Below, one piece after another: positions 39,653 to 50,200 of a DNA stretch of 64,000 bases. Location: assembly GCF_000320365.1 (NCBI RefSeq), contig NZ_ANIN01000002.1, positions 124,001 to 188,000 of the forward strand, written 5' to 3'. How positions within the stretch are numbered: the first letter of the stretch is position 1; each line of letters starts with the position of its first letter. This stretch comes from Moraxella macacae 0408225 (lineage in GTDB: Bacteria > Pseudomonadota > Gammaproteobacteria > Pseudomonadales > Moraxellaceae). Under the pieces are notes generated by a model that ran no database searches, was not told where the DNA came from, and worked only from the letters and a program-made list of their open reading frames with translations. Made by a program: the position numbers and the translations under genes.

Positions 39653-41380
39653 TTATTCATCTTCTAAACCCAATTTTTTTAATCGATAGCGCAATGAACG
39701 AAAACTCATGCCGAGTTTTTTGGCAGCACTGGTTTTATTCCAGTCGCTTTTTTGTAGGGCGGTGATGATAAGTCGCCGTTCCTGATCGTTTAGGTATTCT
39801 TCTAAGCCTTCTTTTGGCAAGGTGTCAAATCCTGTGCCTTCAGGGTAATGTTTTGACAATGGGTGTTCGCCATAATAGCGCCGTTCATTGTTGGTGGCGA
39901 TTGAGGGCATGATTTTACCGATAATTGGCGGTAAGGTTTGGATAATGCGTTCGGCGGTTCGTGGTGGGGTAATGCTAACCGATGTATTGCTGTGATTGCC
40001 AAAAATCCCTTGCGTATAATTGCCAAATAAACCATGATCTTGTGCTTGGTTTTGTGGTATGGTGGTTTGTTGTTGCGTGGCTATGTTTTGAATGTGATTG
40101 ATGGGATTTGGTACGGTTGCATGGTTTACACGATTATTGTTATGATTGTTATGATTGTTATTTGATTTGGTCGTTGGATATATTGTGTTGGCGGCGGTAT
40201 TTTGTACATGGCTCGGTGTTTGCTTATCGCGCTGCAAATTTAGATGTTGCACTTCGATCACATGGCCGTCAGATAGGGTAATGGCGCGTTCTAAAATATT
40301 GCGTAATTCACGCACATTGCCTAAATAATGATGTTGTAATAACGCTTGACTGGCAGATTTGGTAAGTTCAATTTGTTGTTCAAGTCCCCAATCGTTGGCA
40401 ATCAGCTGTAAAAAATGACCGGCCAGCAGCGGAATGTCGCTTTTGCGTTCGTTCAAACTTGGCAATTTTACCTCGATCACATTGATGCGATAATACAAAT
40501 CTTGACGAAAATCACCTTGTTCTACAAGTTTTGCCAAATTTTTATGAGTGGCTGAAAGCAGGCGAATGTCCACGGCAATTTCTTGCATACCGCCGATCGG
40601 ACGGATTTTTTTTTCTTGAATGGCACGCAGCAGTTTTACTTGCATAGCAAGCGGCAAATCTGCCACTTCATCTAAAAACAGCGTGCCTCCATTGGCTTGT
40701 TGAAATAAGCCTTCTTTGTCGGCGGTAGCACCGGTAAAACTGCCCTTTTTATGTCCAAAAAACTCACTTTCCATCAGTTCAGATGGAATTGCACCACAGT
40801 TAACCGCCACAAAATTTGCCAACTTGCGTGGGCTAAGTTCGTGAATGAGTTTGGCAACCACTTCTTTACCGCTGCCTGACTCCCCCCATAAAAATACCGG
40901 AGCTTGGCTGCGAGCGAGTTTTTGAATGGTCTGTTTTAAGGTGGTAATGGTGGCAGATTGGCCGATAAGTTTGCCTGCAAAAGGATCGGGTGTGTCGGTT
41001 TTGGCATGAAGTTTGTCTTGAGCGACTTTTAGAGCGTTTTCTACCAACAGGCGCAATCTTGGCAATTCTAACGGTTTATTGACAAAATCAAAAGCGCCAA
41101 GTTTTAACGCCTCAATCCCCAAATCAGTGCTGCCATGGGCGGTAATGACAGCCACAGGCGTGCGCGGACTGTGTTCGTTAATCAGTTTGACGATATCAAG
41201 CCCTGATCCATCTGGTAGGCGTAAATCGGTCAGACAAAAGTCAAATTCGCGGTTTAAAATATAATCTTTTGCAGTGGCAAAGTCATAGGCAATGATACTG
41301 TTAATTTGCATTTTTTTGAGTGCCATTTGCATTAAACGGCATAAATCTACTTCATCATCAATAATTAGTGCTAAAGACAT
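39653..41380 (-). CDS. pilR: NtrC-family sigma-54 response regulator PilR
   Basis: A 575-aa activator: receiver domain (about 1-118) with DLRLPDGSGLDIV holding the phospho-Asp and a KPLELPRL motif; sigma-54 AAA+ domain (about 135-370) with GESGSGKE, ESEFFGHKKGSFTGA and the GAFTGA-type loop; then a long Asn/His/Gln-rich linker (about 390-480) and a Fis-type helix-turn-helix at the end. The receiver is very like PilR, which activates pilin transcription with the kinase PilS. pilS, usually adjacent, is not beside it. The linker contains a 9-bp tandem repeat (around 40137-40162) encoding NNHNNHNNN. Confidence 0.88.
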   Translation of the reverse strand: MSLALIIDDEVDLCRLMQMALKKMQINSIIAYDFATAKDYILNREFDFCLTDLRLPDGSGLDIVKLINEHSPRTPVAVITAHGSTDLGIEALKLGAFDFVNKPLELPRLRLLVENALKVAQDKLHAKTDTPDPFAGKLIGQSATITTLKQTIQKLARSQAPVFLWGESGSGKEVVAKLIHELSPRKLANFVAVNCGAIPSELMESEFFGHKKGSFTGATADKEGLFQQANGGTLFLDEVADLPLAMQVKLLRAIQEKKIRPIGGMQEIAVDIRLLSATHKNLAKLVEQGDFRQDLYYRINVIEVKLPSLNERKSDIPLLAGHFLQLIANDWGLEQQIELTKSASQALLQHHYLGNVRELRNILERAITLSDGHVIEVQHLNLQRDKQTPSHVQNTAANTIYPTTKSNNNHNNHNNNRVNHATVPNPINHIQNIATQQQTTIPQNQAQDHGLFGNYTQGIFGNHSNTSVSITPPRTAERIIQTLPPIIGKIMPSIATNNERRYYGEHPLSKHYPEGTGFDTLPKEGLEEYLNDQERRLIITALQKSDWNKTSAAKKLGMSFRSLRYRLKKLGLEDE

Positions 41381-41466
41381 TGTTTAAACCTTTATGATAA
41401 TTGATAAAACTTGTCATCATTATAACACAAAGGCGTAACATTGGATAAATTTTGTTAATGCTTGGT

Positions 41467-41505
41467 GATATTTATCCATGATATTTATCCATGATATTTA
41501 TATTG
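41467..41505. repeat. 13-bp tandem repeat, three units
   Basis: gatatttatccat at 41467 and 41480, then a degenerate third at 41493, upstream of pilR. Confidence 0.88.
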
Positions 41506-41520
41506 GTTAAACCTCCAAAC

Positions 41521-41548
41521 AAAAACCACGCCAAACAACGTGGTTTTT
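41521..41548 (-). terminator. katA terminator
   Basis: A perfect 10-bp stem (aaaaaccacg with cgtggttttt) and 8-base loop, 31 bases beyond the catalase stop codon. Confidence 0.9.
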
Positions 41549-41578
41549 ATTTAATTGGTAAAACTTCTTAAAAGCCAA

Positions 41579-43108
41579 TCACGGAGCCAAACAGCCCTCA
41601 AGTCCTTTGGCAGGATCTGTGTCGTATGCTTTAATAGCATTTTCTACCGTTAAACCGAGTGATTTTGCCACGCCTTTGGCATAATCTTCGTGGCATTTTA
41701 GGCAATTGCGAATATGACGGTATTTGATAAAATCGGGGGCATCGCCCATAGCGGCTGCTGTGTTGTCAAACAGTGCTTGTTTTTGTGTGTCGTTCATGAG
41801 TTCAAACAAGGCTTTTGGTTGACTAAAGTAATCACTGTCATCTTCACGAAAATTAAAATTCTCTGCTGTATCGCCGTAGAGTTTTAGGGCAGGGTCGGCG
41901 TATTGTGGCTGCTGTTGCCATTGTCCAAAACTGTTTGGTTCGTAGTGGGGACGCCCGCCGTAATTGTCATCGGCTCGCCCTTGCCCATCACGCTGATTGC
42001 TAAACACGGGGCAACGTGGGCGGTTTACCGGAATTTGGTTACGGTTCACCCCAAGGCGGTAACGCTGGGCATCGGCATAGTTAAACAGGCGCGCTTGCAA
42101 CATTTTGTCAGGGCTTACCGAAATGCCCGGAACAAGGTTACTGGGGGCAAACGCCGATTGTTCCACATCTAAAAAGAAGTTTTCTGGGTTTTTATTAAGC
42201 TCAAACTCACCCACTTCAATCAGTGGCCATTGTTTTTTGCTCCAAACTTTGGTTAAATCAAACGGATTAAAATCCACTTCACGAGCCTCATCTTCACTCA
42301 TCACCTGAATGTACATGGTCCATTTTGGAAAATCACCGTTTTCGATGGCATCAAACAAATCACGCTGATTGCTTTCACGGTCTGATGCGATGACGGTTTG
42401 TGCTTCGCTATCGGTTAAATTTTGTATGCCTTGTTGGGTGCGAAAGTGGAATTTTACCCACACACGTTCGTTGTTGGCATTGATAAAACTGTAAGTGTGC
42501 GAGCCAAAACCGTGCATGTGGCGGTAAGATTTTGGAATGCCACGCTCACTCATGACGATGGTAACTTGGTGAAAGGCCTCAGGCAATAGCGTCCAAAAAT
42601 CCCAGTTGTTGGTGGCAGAACGCAAATTTGTGCGGGGATCACGTTTTACCGCTTTGTTTAAATCGGGAAATTTGCGCGGATCACGCAAAAAGAACACGGG
42701 GGTATTGTTACCCACCATATCCCAGTTGCCCTCTTCGGTGTAAAATTTTAGGGCAAAACCACGAATATCACGCTCTGCGTCCGCTGCTCCACGCTCGCCT
42801 GCCACTGTGGTAAACCGGGCAAACATTTCGGTTTTTTTGCCAATTTGGCTAAAAATTTTGGCTTTGGTGTATTGGGTGATGTCGTGGGTTACGGTAAAAG
42901 TGCCAAACGCTCCTGAACCCTTAGCGTGCATGCGACGCTCTGGAATCACCTCACGGACAAAATCGGCTAATTTTTCGTTCAGCCACAAATCTTGAGCAAG
43001 TAGCGGCCCACGCACGCCTGCGGTTAGGCTGTTTTGGTTATCGGCAACGGGAGCACCGTTACTCATGGTAAGGTTGGTATGACTGTAAGGACATTTTGAT
43101 TGGTTCAT
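41579..43108 (-). CDS. katA: monofunctional heme catalase
   Basis: A 509-aa small-subunit catalase that decomposes hydrogen peroxide in the cytoplasm. Visible are the active-site region [52 protein letters not shown] with the distal residues, and the proximal heme ligand tyrosine in [14 protein letters not shown] (about 336-349). The C-terminal end has the [18 protein letters not shown] segment common in this clade. Length is usual for small-subunit catalases. AAAGG precedes the ATG. I see no clear OxyR site, but one cannot be excluded. Confidence 0.96.
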   Translation of the reverse strand: MNQSKCPYSHTNLTMSNGAPVADNQNSLTAGVRGPLLAQDLWLNEKLADFVREVIPERRMHAKGSGAFGTFTVTHDITQYTKAKIFSQIGKKTEMFARFTTVAGERGAADAERDIRGFALKFYTEEGNWDMVGNNTPVFFLRDPRKFPDLNKAVKRDPRTNLRSATNNWDFWTLLPEAFHQVTIVMSERGIPKSYRHMHGFGSHTYSFINANNERVWVKFHFRTQQGIQNLTDSEAQTVIASDRESNQRDLFDAIENGDFPKWTMYIQVMSEDEAREVDFNPFDLTKVWSKKQWPLIEVGEFELNKNPENFFLDVEQSAFAPSNLVPGISVSPDKMLQARLFNYADAQRYRLGVNRNQIPVNRPRCPVFSNQRDGQGRADDNYGGRPHYEPNSFGQWQQQPQYADPALKLYGDTAENFNFREDDSDYFSQPKALFELMNDTQKQALFDNTAAAMGDAPDFIKYRHIRNCLKCHEDYAKGVAKSLGLTVENAIKAYDTDPAKGLEGCLAP

Positions 43109-43330
43109 AATGGACTGCCTTTTTGGTGGTTAAAAGTGTAAAAGTTAAAGTTAATGTATAAAAGTTCTTGCTTGGTTTGTTTTTTAAACAAATTGGCTGC
43201 ACCTTTATTGGTTGTATTATGATTTGAGTTTATTATTTTGTAAAATAAATTAATTTTAAGTTTTTGATATATTTTTTAAATGAAAATAACGGATCTATTG
43301 AGTCAAAACTTTAGATCAAAAATTAGATTA

Positions 43331-43357
43331 AAAAATAAGGGCGGAAATTCCACCCTG
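43331..43357 (-). terminator. infC terminator
   Basis: On the minus strand agggtgg and ccgccct form a 7-bp stem with one mismatch and a 5-base loop, followed by a T-rich run, 15 bases after the infC stop. Confidence 0.85.
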
Positions 43358-43371
43358 TTTGTTTTGGAGAG

Positions 43372-43893
43372 TTATTTTTTTTTGGTAGGGCCTAGGAGCA
43401 TACCCATCTGACGTCCTTCCAGTTTTGGGGCTTGTTCAACATTGCCGTATTCTGTGGTGTCTGTGATGATACGTTCAAGCTGTTGTAGGCCAATCTGCTG
43501 ATGTGCCATCTCGCGTCCGCGAAAACGAATCGATACTTTTACTTTGTCTTGTTCTTGTAAAAACTCGATGATTTTACGCAATTTTACCTGATAATCCGCC
43601 TCTTCAGTACCCGGACGCAGTTTTATTTCTTTTAACTGTGTCTGTTTTTGGTTTTTTTTGGCTTCTTTGGCTTTTTGTTTTTGCTCGTAGAGGTATTTTT
43701 TGTAATCCATCACTTTGCAAACAGGGGGTTTTGCATCGGCGACAATCTCAACCAAGTCAAGGTTTGCCTCGCGTGCGGTGGCAAGTGCGGTTTTTAGATC
43801 GACAACGCCTGCTTGTTCACCGTCGGCTTTTATTAAGCGGACTTCTTTGCTGCGAATGTCTTCATTGATGTTTAAACGGTTTGACGCTTTAAT
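43372..43893 (-). CDS. infC: translation initiation factor IF-3, ATT start
   Basis: IF-3 binds the 30S subunit, prevents premature 50S joining and checks the start codon. The 173-aa protein has the N-domain ([16 protein letters not shown]), helical linker rich in Lys, and C-domain with [18 protein letters not shown] and [13 protein letters not shown]. An ATG lies upstream at 43953, but the family N-terminus and a GGAG eight bases before an ATT at 43893 show that ATT is the start. IF-3 itself discriminates against ATT, which gives autoregulation in E. coli. The usual neighbours thrS, rpmI and rplT are absent. Confidence 0.93.
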   Translation of the reverse strand: MKASNRLNINEDIRSKEVRLIKADGEQAGVVDLKTALATAREANLDLVEIVADAKPPVCKVMDYKKYLYEQKQKAKEAKKNQKQTQLKEIKLRPGTEEADYQVKLRKIIEFLQEQDKVKVSIRFRGREMAHQQIGLQQLERIITDTTEYGNVEQAPKLEGRQMGMLLGPTKKK

Positions 43894-44114
43894 GGCTCTT
43901 ACTCCATAAAAATATAAAAAGTCTATTTTACTGTAATTTTGGATAATTGACAAGGTTTTTTTGGCTAAATTTTTTTAAAAATTAACTTATGAAAAATAAT
44001 TTAATTATTAAGACACAATTGTGCAATAATGGCATGATATTTGTACAATTTTAAAGATAAGTTGTAATTAAGTATCTGTATGTAACCTTATGTACATTTA
44101 AACGAGCGGATCGA

Positions 44115-44141
44115 TTGCCAAAGCAGCTAATTTGTTATAAA
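44115..44141 (+). promoter_or_regulatory. candidate promoter of the autotransporter gene
   Basis: TTGCCA (44115-44120), 15 bp, TATAAA (44136-44141). The start codon is 85 bases beyond the -10 and the G8 tract lies between them. Spacing is slightly short, so the call is tentative. Confidence 0.45.
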
Positions 44142-44196
44142 TTTTGTCAATTGATCTGGTTATTAACATTGCCACTCACTCGCCACCAGTATGAAT

Positions 44197-44204
44197 GGGG
44201 GGGG
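44197..44204 (+). repeat. homopolymeric G8 tract in the adhesin 5' leader
   Basis: Eight consecutive Gs, 22 bases before the ATG at 44227. In M. catarrhalis uspA1 a similar poly-G tract in the leader changes expression by slipped-strand mispairing. An ATG at 44191 is in frame with the gene only at the present tract length. Confidence 0.85.
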
Positions 44205-44226
44205 AGAACTGTCAAGGAAAATCAGC

Positions 44227-47200
44227 ATGAACCACATTTATAAAGTGATCTTTAATCAGGCAACCAACACTTTTATGGCGGTAGCCGAATATGCCAAATC
44301 ACACACCACAAGCGCCGCAAAATCCACAACCCCCCCCCTAGCAAATAACCACAACGCAGACTTTGGACAAAAATTTGGACGGACGGCACTTGCAGTTGCG
44401 ATGACAGGGATCATGGTGCTGATGGGAAGTGGGGCGTGGGCAAATGATGTACAAGATGAGATAAAAGCCAAAAAAATTAGCATCGGTGATATATCAATCA
44501 CCAGTGCACAAGGTAGTCAAGGTGCAAGTGTTGATTTTCATCATACCACGGTTAAAAATATTGGCAAAGCCAAAACCAATCACGATGCGGTAAATTTAGA
44601 GCAGTTGTCCAGTTCTACGGTTACATTTACCGAGAATAATACAAACTTAAATCCTGATGTGATTGTTACACAGAAAAAAGCTTTTAATCATGATCCAATG
44701 AATGGTGAGGTTACCGCCCCTGATTATGAAATAACTTTAAAACATGAATTAAAACAAAAGATTATTGGTGCGGTGCAACAGGGGCAACTTGAAGCTACGG
44801 TTGATGAAAAAGTTCAACAAAAATTTAATGAAAAAGTTGATGCAAAAGTCCAAGAGAAAGTTAACGAAAAAGTCGATGCAAAAGTTCAAGAAAAAATAAA
44901 CCCATTAACCGACAAAATAACCAAAGCCGAAGAGGCTTCAAATAAAGCCCTACAAACCTTTAAAGTCAAAGGCGATGACAACGACGACTCTAAAAAAATC
45001 GAAGTTAGCAAAAACAATAGCGAATTCACCATAACAGGTGGCCAAACTGGCAGTTCTGATAGCAAGAATATCACCGTTACCGCCGATAAAGCCCAAAAAA
45101 CCTTAACCGTAAAACTTGCCAAAGACTTAAAAGGTTTAGACAGCGTTACAACTGGCAACAGTCAGTTAAATAACGGCGGGTTAAGTGTGATCTCTGCTAC
45201 TGGTCAACCGAGCAAAGGAATACAAGTTGGTGCAGATGGCATTAAGTTTACCAATGGTGGCAGTCATTCTGCCCCTACTGTGCAAAACACAGTGCGTATT
45301 AATAAAGACAGCGTAGGTTTTGCAGCTTCAGATGGTACGCTTGATACTCAAAAACCCCATCTAAAAGCCAGTGGTTTAGATATGGCTAATAAAGACATTA
45401 CTAACGTCAAAGACAACAAGCCTTTATCCGAATTTGTATCCAAAGCCGACAAAGCCCTACAAGAAATCACCGTAAAAGGTGATGAGCCAGAAGACAGCAA
45501 AAAAATCACCCTAAACAATACCAACAAAGAGCTAAACATTAAAGGCGGGCAAACCAACGGCGCCGGTACAACCAATATTAGTGTAAATGCCAATCCCGCT
45601 ACTAAACAACTGGACATTAAACTTGCCAAACAATTGTCAGGCATTGAGAAAATTACCACCGTAGATAAAAATAATTCAGGGGCATCAACTGTTTTAACTT
45701 CGGGTGGCTTAGAAGTAACTGGCCCTAATTCAATAAATGGTGTTGAACAAGCTCTGTACGGTTATGATGGTTTAAAATTTACTCATGTTGGTGGTGTGTC
45801 AATAGATGGCAGCGTGCGTATTAATAAAGACGGCATTGGCTTTAGCGATGTGGCAGGTTCATTAGACAGCACAAAACCAAAACTTACCAAAACTGGCCTT
45901 GATATGGGTAGCCAAAAAATTACCAATGTAAAAAACGCCGAAAATGACAATGATGCGGTAAATTATAGCCAGTTTAAACAGGTTAAAAGTGAGTTTGACG
46001 CTGTTAAGAAAAAAGCAGAAGAAGCCCAAAAATCCCTAAAAAATTTAAGTTGGAACCTTAAGGCCGGAGATAACGGCAACAGCAATAACGTAACCAGTGG
46101 CAATACCGTAACGTTTAAGGGCGATGACAATATTAAGGTGAGTGCAAACGGTGATAGCACCAAGGGTTATAACGTTAATTACACGTTAAACAAAACCTTA
46201 ACCGGGCTAACCAGTGTCAGTGCGCAAAGTTTTACCGCCGGGGGTGTTTCTATTACATCTGATGGTATTAAAGCGGGCAATAAAACCATTTCAGGTGTTG
46301 GTAATGCCAAACAAATTAGCGATGCGGTAAATTTACAGCAACTCGCCTCATCGGTTGTTACGTTTACCGAAAATAATCAGCAAGCCAAACCTAACGCTGA
46401 TATTATTGTTACGCAAAAATCACCATTTCAATTTGATCCAAACAACGGTAGTATCACCACCCCTGATTATGAAGTAACTTTAAACAGTACGTTAAAAAAT
46501 AAAATCACCAATGCAGTGCAGCAAAATGATTTTAACAAAAAATTTGACGAAGCTCTAAAACCATTGAACCAAAAAGCCACTGAAGCCCAAACCAAGGCCA
46601 ATCAGGCGGCCACATCTGCAACCACCGCCCAGCAGTCTGCCAAAACCGCCCAAACCGCCGCTCAAAACGCAAAAACTCAAGTTACCGAAGCGGGTAAAAA
46701 AGTAACCGCTGCCGAAGAATCTGCCAAAACCGCCACTCAAAAAGCCACTCAAGCAGAAACTTCCGCCAAAACCGCAAAAGAATTGGCCGAATCAGCAAAA
46801 GGCTTGGTTACAACTGCTCAAGGCGAAGTTACCAAAGCCCAAGAAAATGCCAAAAAAGCCCAAACCGAGGCTGAACAAGCCAAAGCCGAAGCCCAAAAAG
46901 CCACAACCGCCTCTGAGAGTGCAAAACAGGCTGCCGAACAGGCCAAACAAACGCTTGGTAATTCTGTGCAAGAATTTGAGGTCAAAGGCGAGGGCAATAA
47001 TAACAAAATCACCATTAACAAAACCAACAAAACCCTTACGGTAAAAGGCGGTCAAACCGATGACAATGACGCTACCAGTAAAAACATCAGCGTTGTCTCA
47101 AACACAAATGATAAAACCTTGACGGTGAAACTTGCCAAAGAGCTTAAAGGCTTAACCAGTGTAACCACGGGCAACAGTCAGTTAAATAGTGGTGGGTTAA

Positions 47201-50200
47201 GCATTATCAGTTCTACTAACACGTCAAAAAAAGGCATTCAGATCGGTGCTGATGGCATTAAATTTACCGATGGCGTTTCGCACACCACTTCTGCCAAAAA
47301 CGGCACGCCGTTTATCACCCAAGCAGGTTATGGTTTTGCAGGAGCAGATGGCAATATAGATGGTAAAAAACCAAAACTTGGTGCAACTGGGCTTGATTTG
47401 GCAGGTCAAGACATCACCAATATTGGCATGGAAAATAAAACCTTATCGGATATTTTAAAAACCGCCGAGGGTGCACAAGCTGCAATTACCGGTGCTAAGT
47501 TTAAAAATGGCAACACAGAGCAATCGTTGGGCGTGAGCAATGCCAATCCGCTAACTTTTATCCAAGGCGATAACATTACCCTAGCCAAAGAATCAGACGG
47601 TAAGCTAAAAATCAGCGCCAAAGCCTACAAATGGAAAATTAAAGCCGACAATCAAAATGAATCGGAGGTTACTGATGACAGTGCGGTAGATTTTAGTGGT
47701 AAAGAGGACAGCGGACATAAAAACATCGTTGTTAGCAAAGAAAGTGGTAAAAATAACCTAAAATTTGCCCTAAATGACACCATCAAAACCAAAAATATAC
47801 AAGCTCAAACTAAGCTTACGGTTGGTAATTCTAATCAAGCACCATTTGCAGAATTGTTAAACAGTGGTTTAACTTTTAATCAAGCAGGCAAAATGGGTAG
47901 CCCGGTAAAAAACAAAACTGTTTACGGCGTCGATGGCATTAAGTTTACGGATAATAATAATGCAGCGGTAAAAGATACGGTGCGTATTACCAAAGATGGC
48001 ATTGGTTTTAGCGATGTGGCAGGCTCGATTGACAACAACAAGCCTAACCTTAAAGCGAATGGGCTAAACATGGCCAACCAAAAAATCAGCAATCTCCAAT
48101 CAGGCGAGATCGCAGAAAATAGCAACGAGGCGGTTAGTGGAGCAAAAGTTGCCAAAAAGATCGAAGAGGTGAAAACCGAGCTGAAAAATACATTTACCAG
48201 TACACCGTCATTTTTTAAAGGTGATACAGGCGTGGATATTGCAGGTGGTAATGCAGAAAACAAAATCACTCACAAGTTGGGTGATACCTTAACCATAAGT
48301 GGCAGCAAAAACGGCAGTAACGCGATTGGTGATAATGACTTAACCTACAGCAATGTTGCGGTAAAAGCCGACAAACAAAACAATCGTATTAATATTGGCT
48401 TAAGAAAAGATTTATCTGAATTAAACAGTGCAACTTTTGGCAACAATGGCAATGCCTTTAAAGTTGACTCTCAAGGCATGCGCTTTTTAAAATCAGGTAC
48501 TAACGGCAGCTTGCAAACCGATACCGATAAACCTAATCTAACTGCAACCGGCCTTGACATGGGCGGTCAAGACATCACCAATATTGGTACCGATCGCAAA
48601 TCACTTAGCCAGATTATCAATAACTTTAAAGACGAGGTAAAAGGTGGCAGTGCACTTACTTTGACTGGCCAAGTAGAAAGCAAGGGCAAAAAAACCAATG
48701 TGGCAGTCATTAAAAAAGGTGGTAAATATTACCAAATCGGTGCAAATGGTGCAGCGGATACCAGCAAAGAAGTGCAAAAAACCAATGTTCACGCAGACAT
48801 TGGCGGTGTTAAAATTAGCGGCCTTGCCAATGGCAACATTGCTGAAAATTCAACCGATGCGGTTACGGGTGGACAAATTCACACTTTGCAAAAAACTTTG
48901 TTTGGCAATGGTGCAGGCACGGCATCATCACCGGTTGCCAAAACAAAAGAGATTTTGACCGAAGATGGCAAGTCTAAGAAAAAAGTTCAAGTGGTTGCAT
49001 CTAAAGATGAAAAAGGCAAAGAGCACACTTTAAAAACCTATAATGTGCAAGGGCAAACCGAGTATGTAACCAACAATGTGGTGCAAGCCATTAGCAAAAT
49101 GAACGAGCAGGGCATTAAGTATTTTCATACCAATGACGGCGAAACTGATGTCGTTGTGCAAAGCAAAAACGAAAAAGACTCTAGTGCAGGCGGTTCGCAT
49201 GCCAGTGCAATTGGTTTTAAAGCCATAGCCAATGGCAAAAGTTCGTTGGCAATTGGTGATGGTTCGCAGGCATTAAGCCAAAACACAGTGGCGATTGGTG
49301 CAGGCAATATCGTATCTGGACAAAATTCTGGCGCTATTGGCGATCCAAGCTATGTGTTAGGCAGCAACAGCTATGTGCTTGGTAATGACAACGGTGTGAA
49401 CGAAGATACCAAAAATGCGTTTGTGATTGGCAACAAGGTAAAACTTGGCACATCAAATCTGAATGACAAACAGCTTGAAGAAGTTGCCAGAAAATTGGTA
49501 AGTTTATCCGGGCGTAAGTTTGAAGATCTGAAACAAGATGAACAAGCCAAAATCAAAGCCAACATTAAAGACAGAGTGTTGGCAGGCAATGTGTCAGGAG
49601 CGACAGCGTTTGGTAATGAAACCAAGGTAAAAGTTGCAGGCGGCGTGGCTATCGGTGAAAAATCTGATGCCAAACGCGAAAAACTTGATAAAGTTACCCT
49701 ATCTAATACCGCCGTCAAAGAAGTAGAAAATAAGGGTACAGTAACAGTAAACACGGTCTATGCAGCAACCGATGCAGGCAGTGAAACAGGCAAGGCGGTA
49801 CTTGCCACCACTCAAAACAGCCAAGGTGCGATGGATATTGGTCATCGTCAAATCACAAGTGTGGCTGCAGGATCTGCCGATAGCGATGCGGTAAACGTTG
49901 CCCAGTTGCGTTCGGTAGCAAGCACTGCTGCTTTGGCCAATCAAAACCTTGTGAATGCGGTCAATGATTTGGGTTATCGTTTGGATACGCGTATTGGCAA
50001 AACCGAAGATAATGCCAACGCAGGCATTTCCTCGGCAATGGCAATGGCGAGCATGCCACAGGCTTATTTACCGGGCAAATCTATGGTTTCAGGTGGTATG
50101 GCAAGTTATAACGGTCAAGGTGCAGTTGCAGTTGGTATCTCAAAATTGTCGGATAATGGCCGTTGGGTTATTAAAGTTAATGGCAGTGCGGATACGCAAG

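Larger units (their letters stand above)
43894..44226. other. divergent intergenic region between infC and the adhesin gene
   Basis: About 330 bp, AT-rich, holding the infC promoter on one strand and the adhesin promoter on the other. A run of eight Gs (44197-44204) lies in the adhesin leader. No ORF of note. Confidence 0.6.

Noticed and set aside
43894-43953. ATG start of infC at 43953
   Set aside because: It would add 20 residues ([19 protein letters not shown]) not typical of IF-3; the ATT at 43893 has GGAG at proper distance.
45348-49944. Several antisense frames of 60-127 codons inside the adhesin gene
   Set aside because: They arise from the biased Lys/Asn/Thr/Ala codons of the repetitive passenger; none has a ribosome site or a plausible product.
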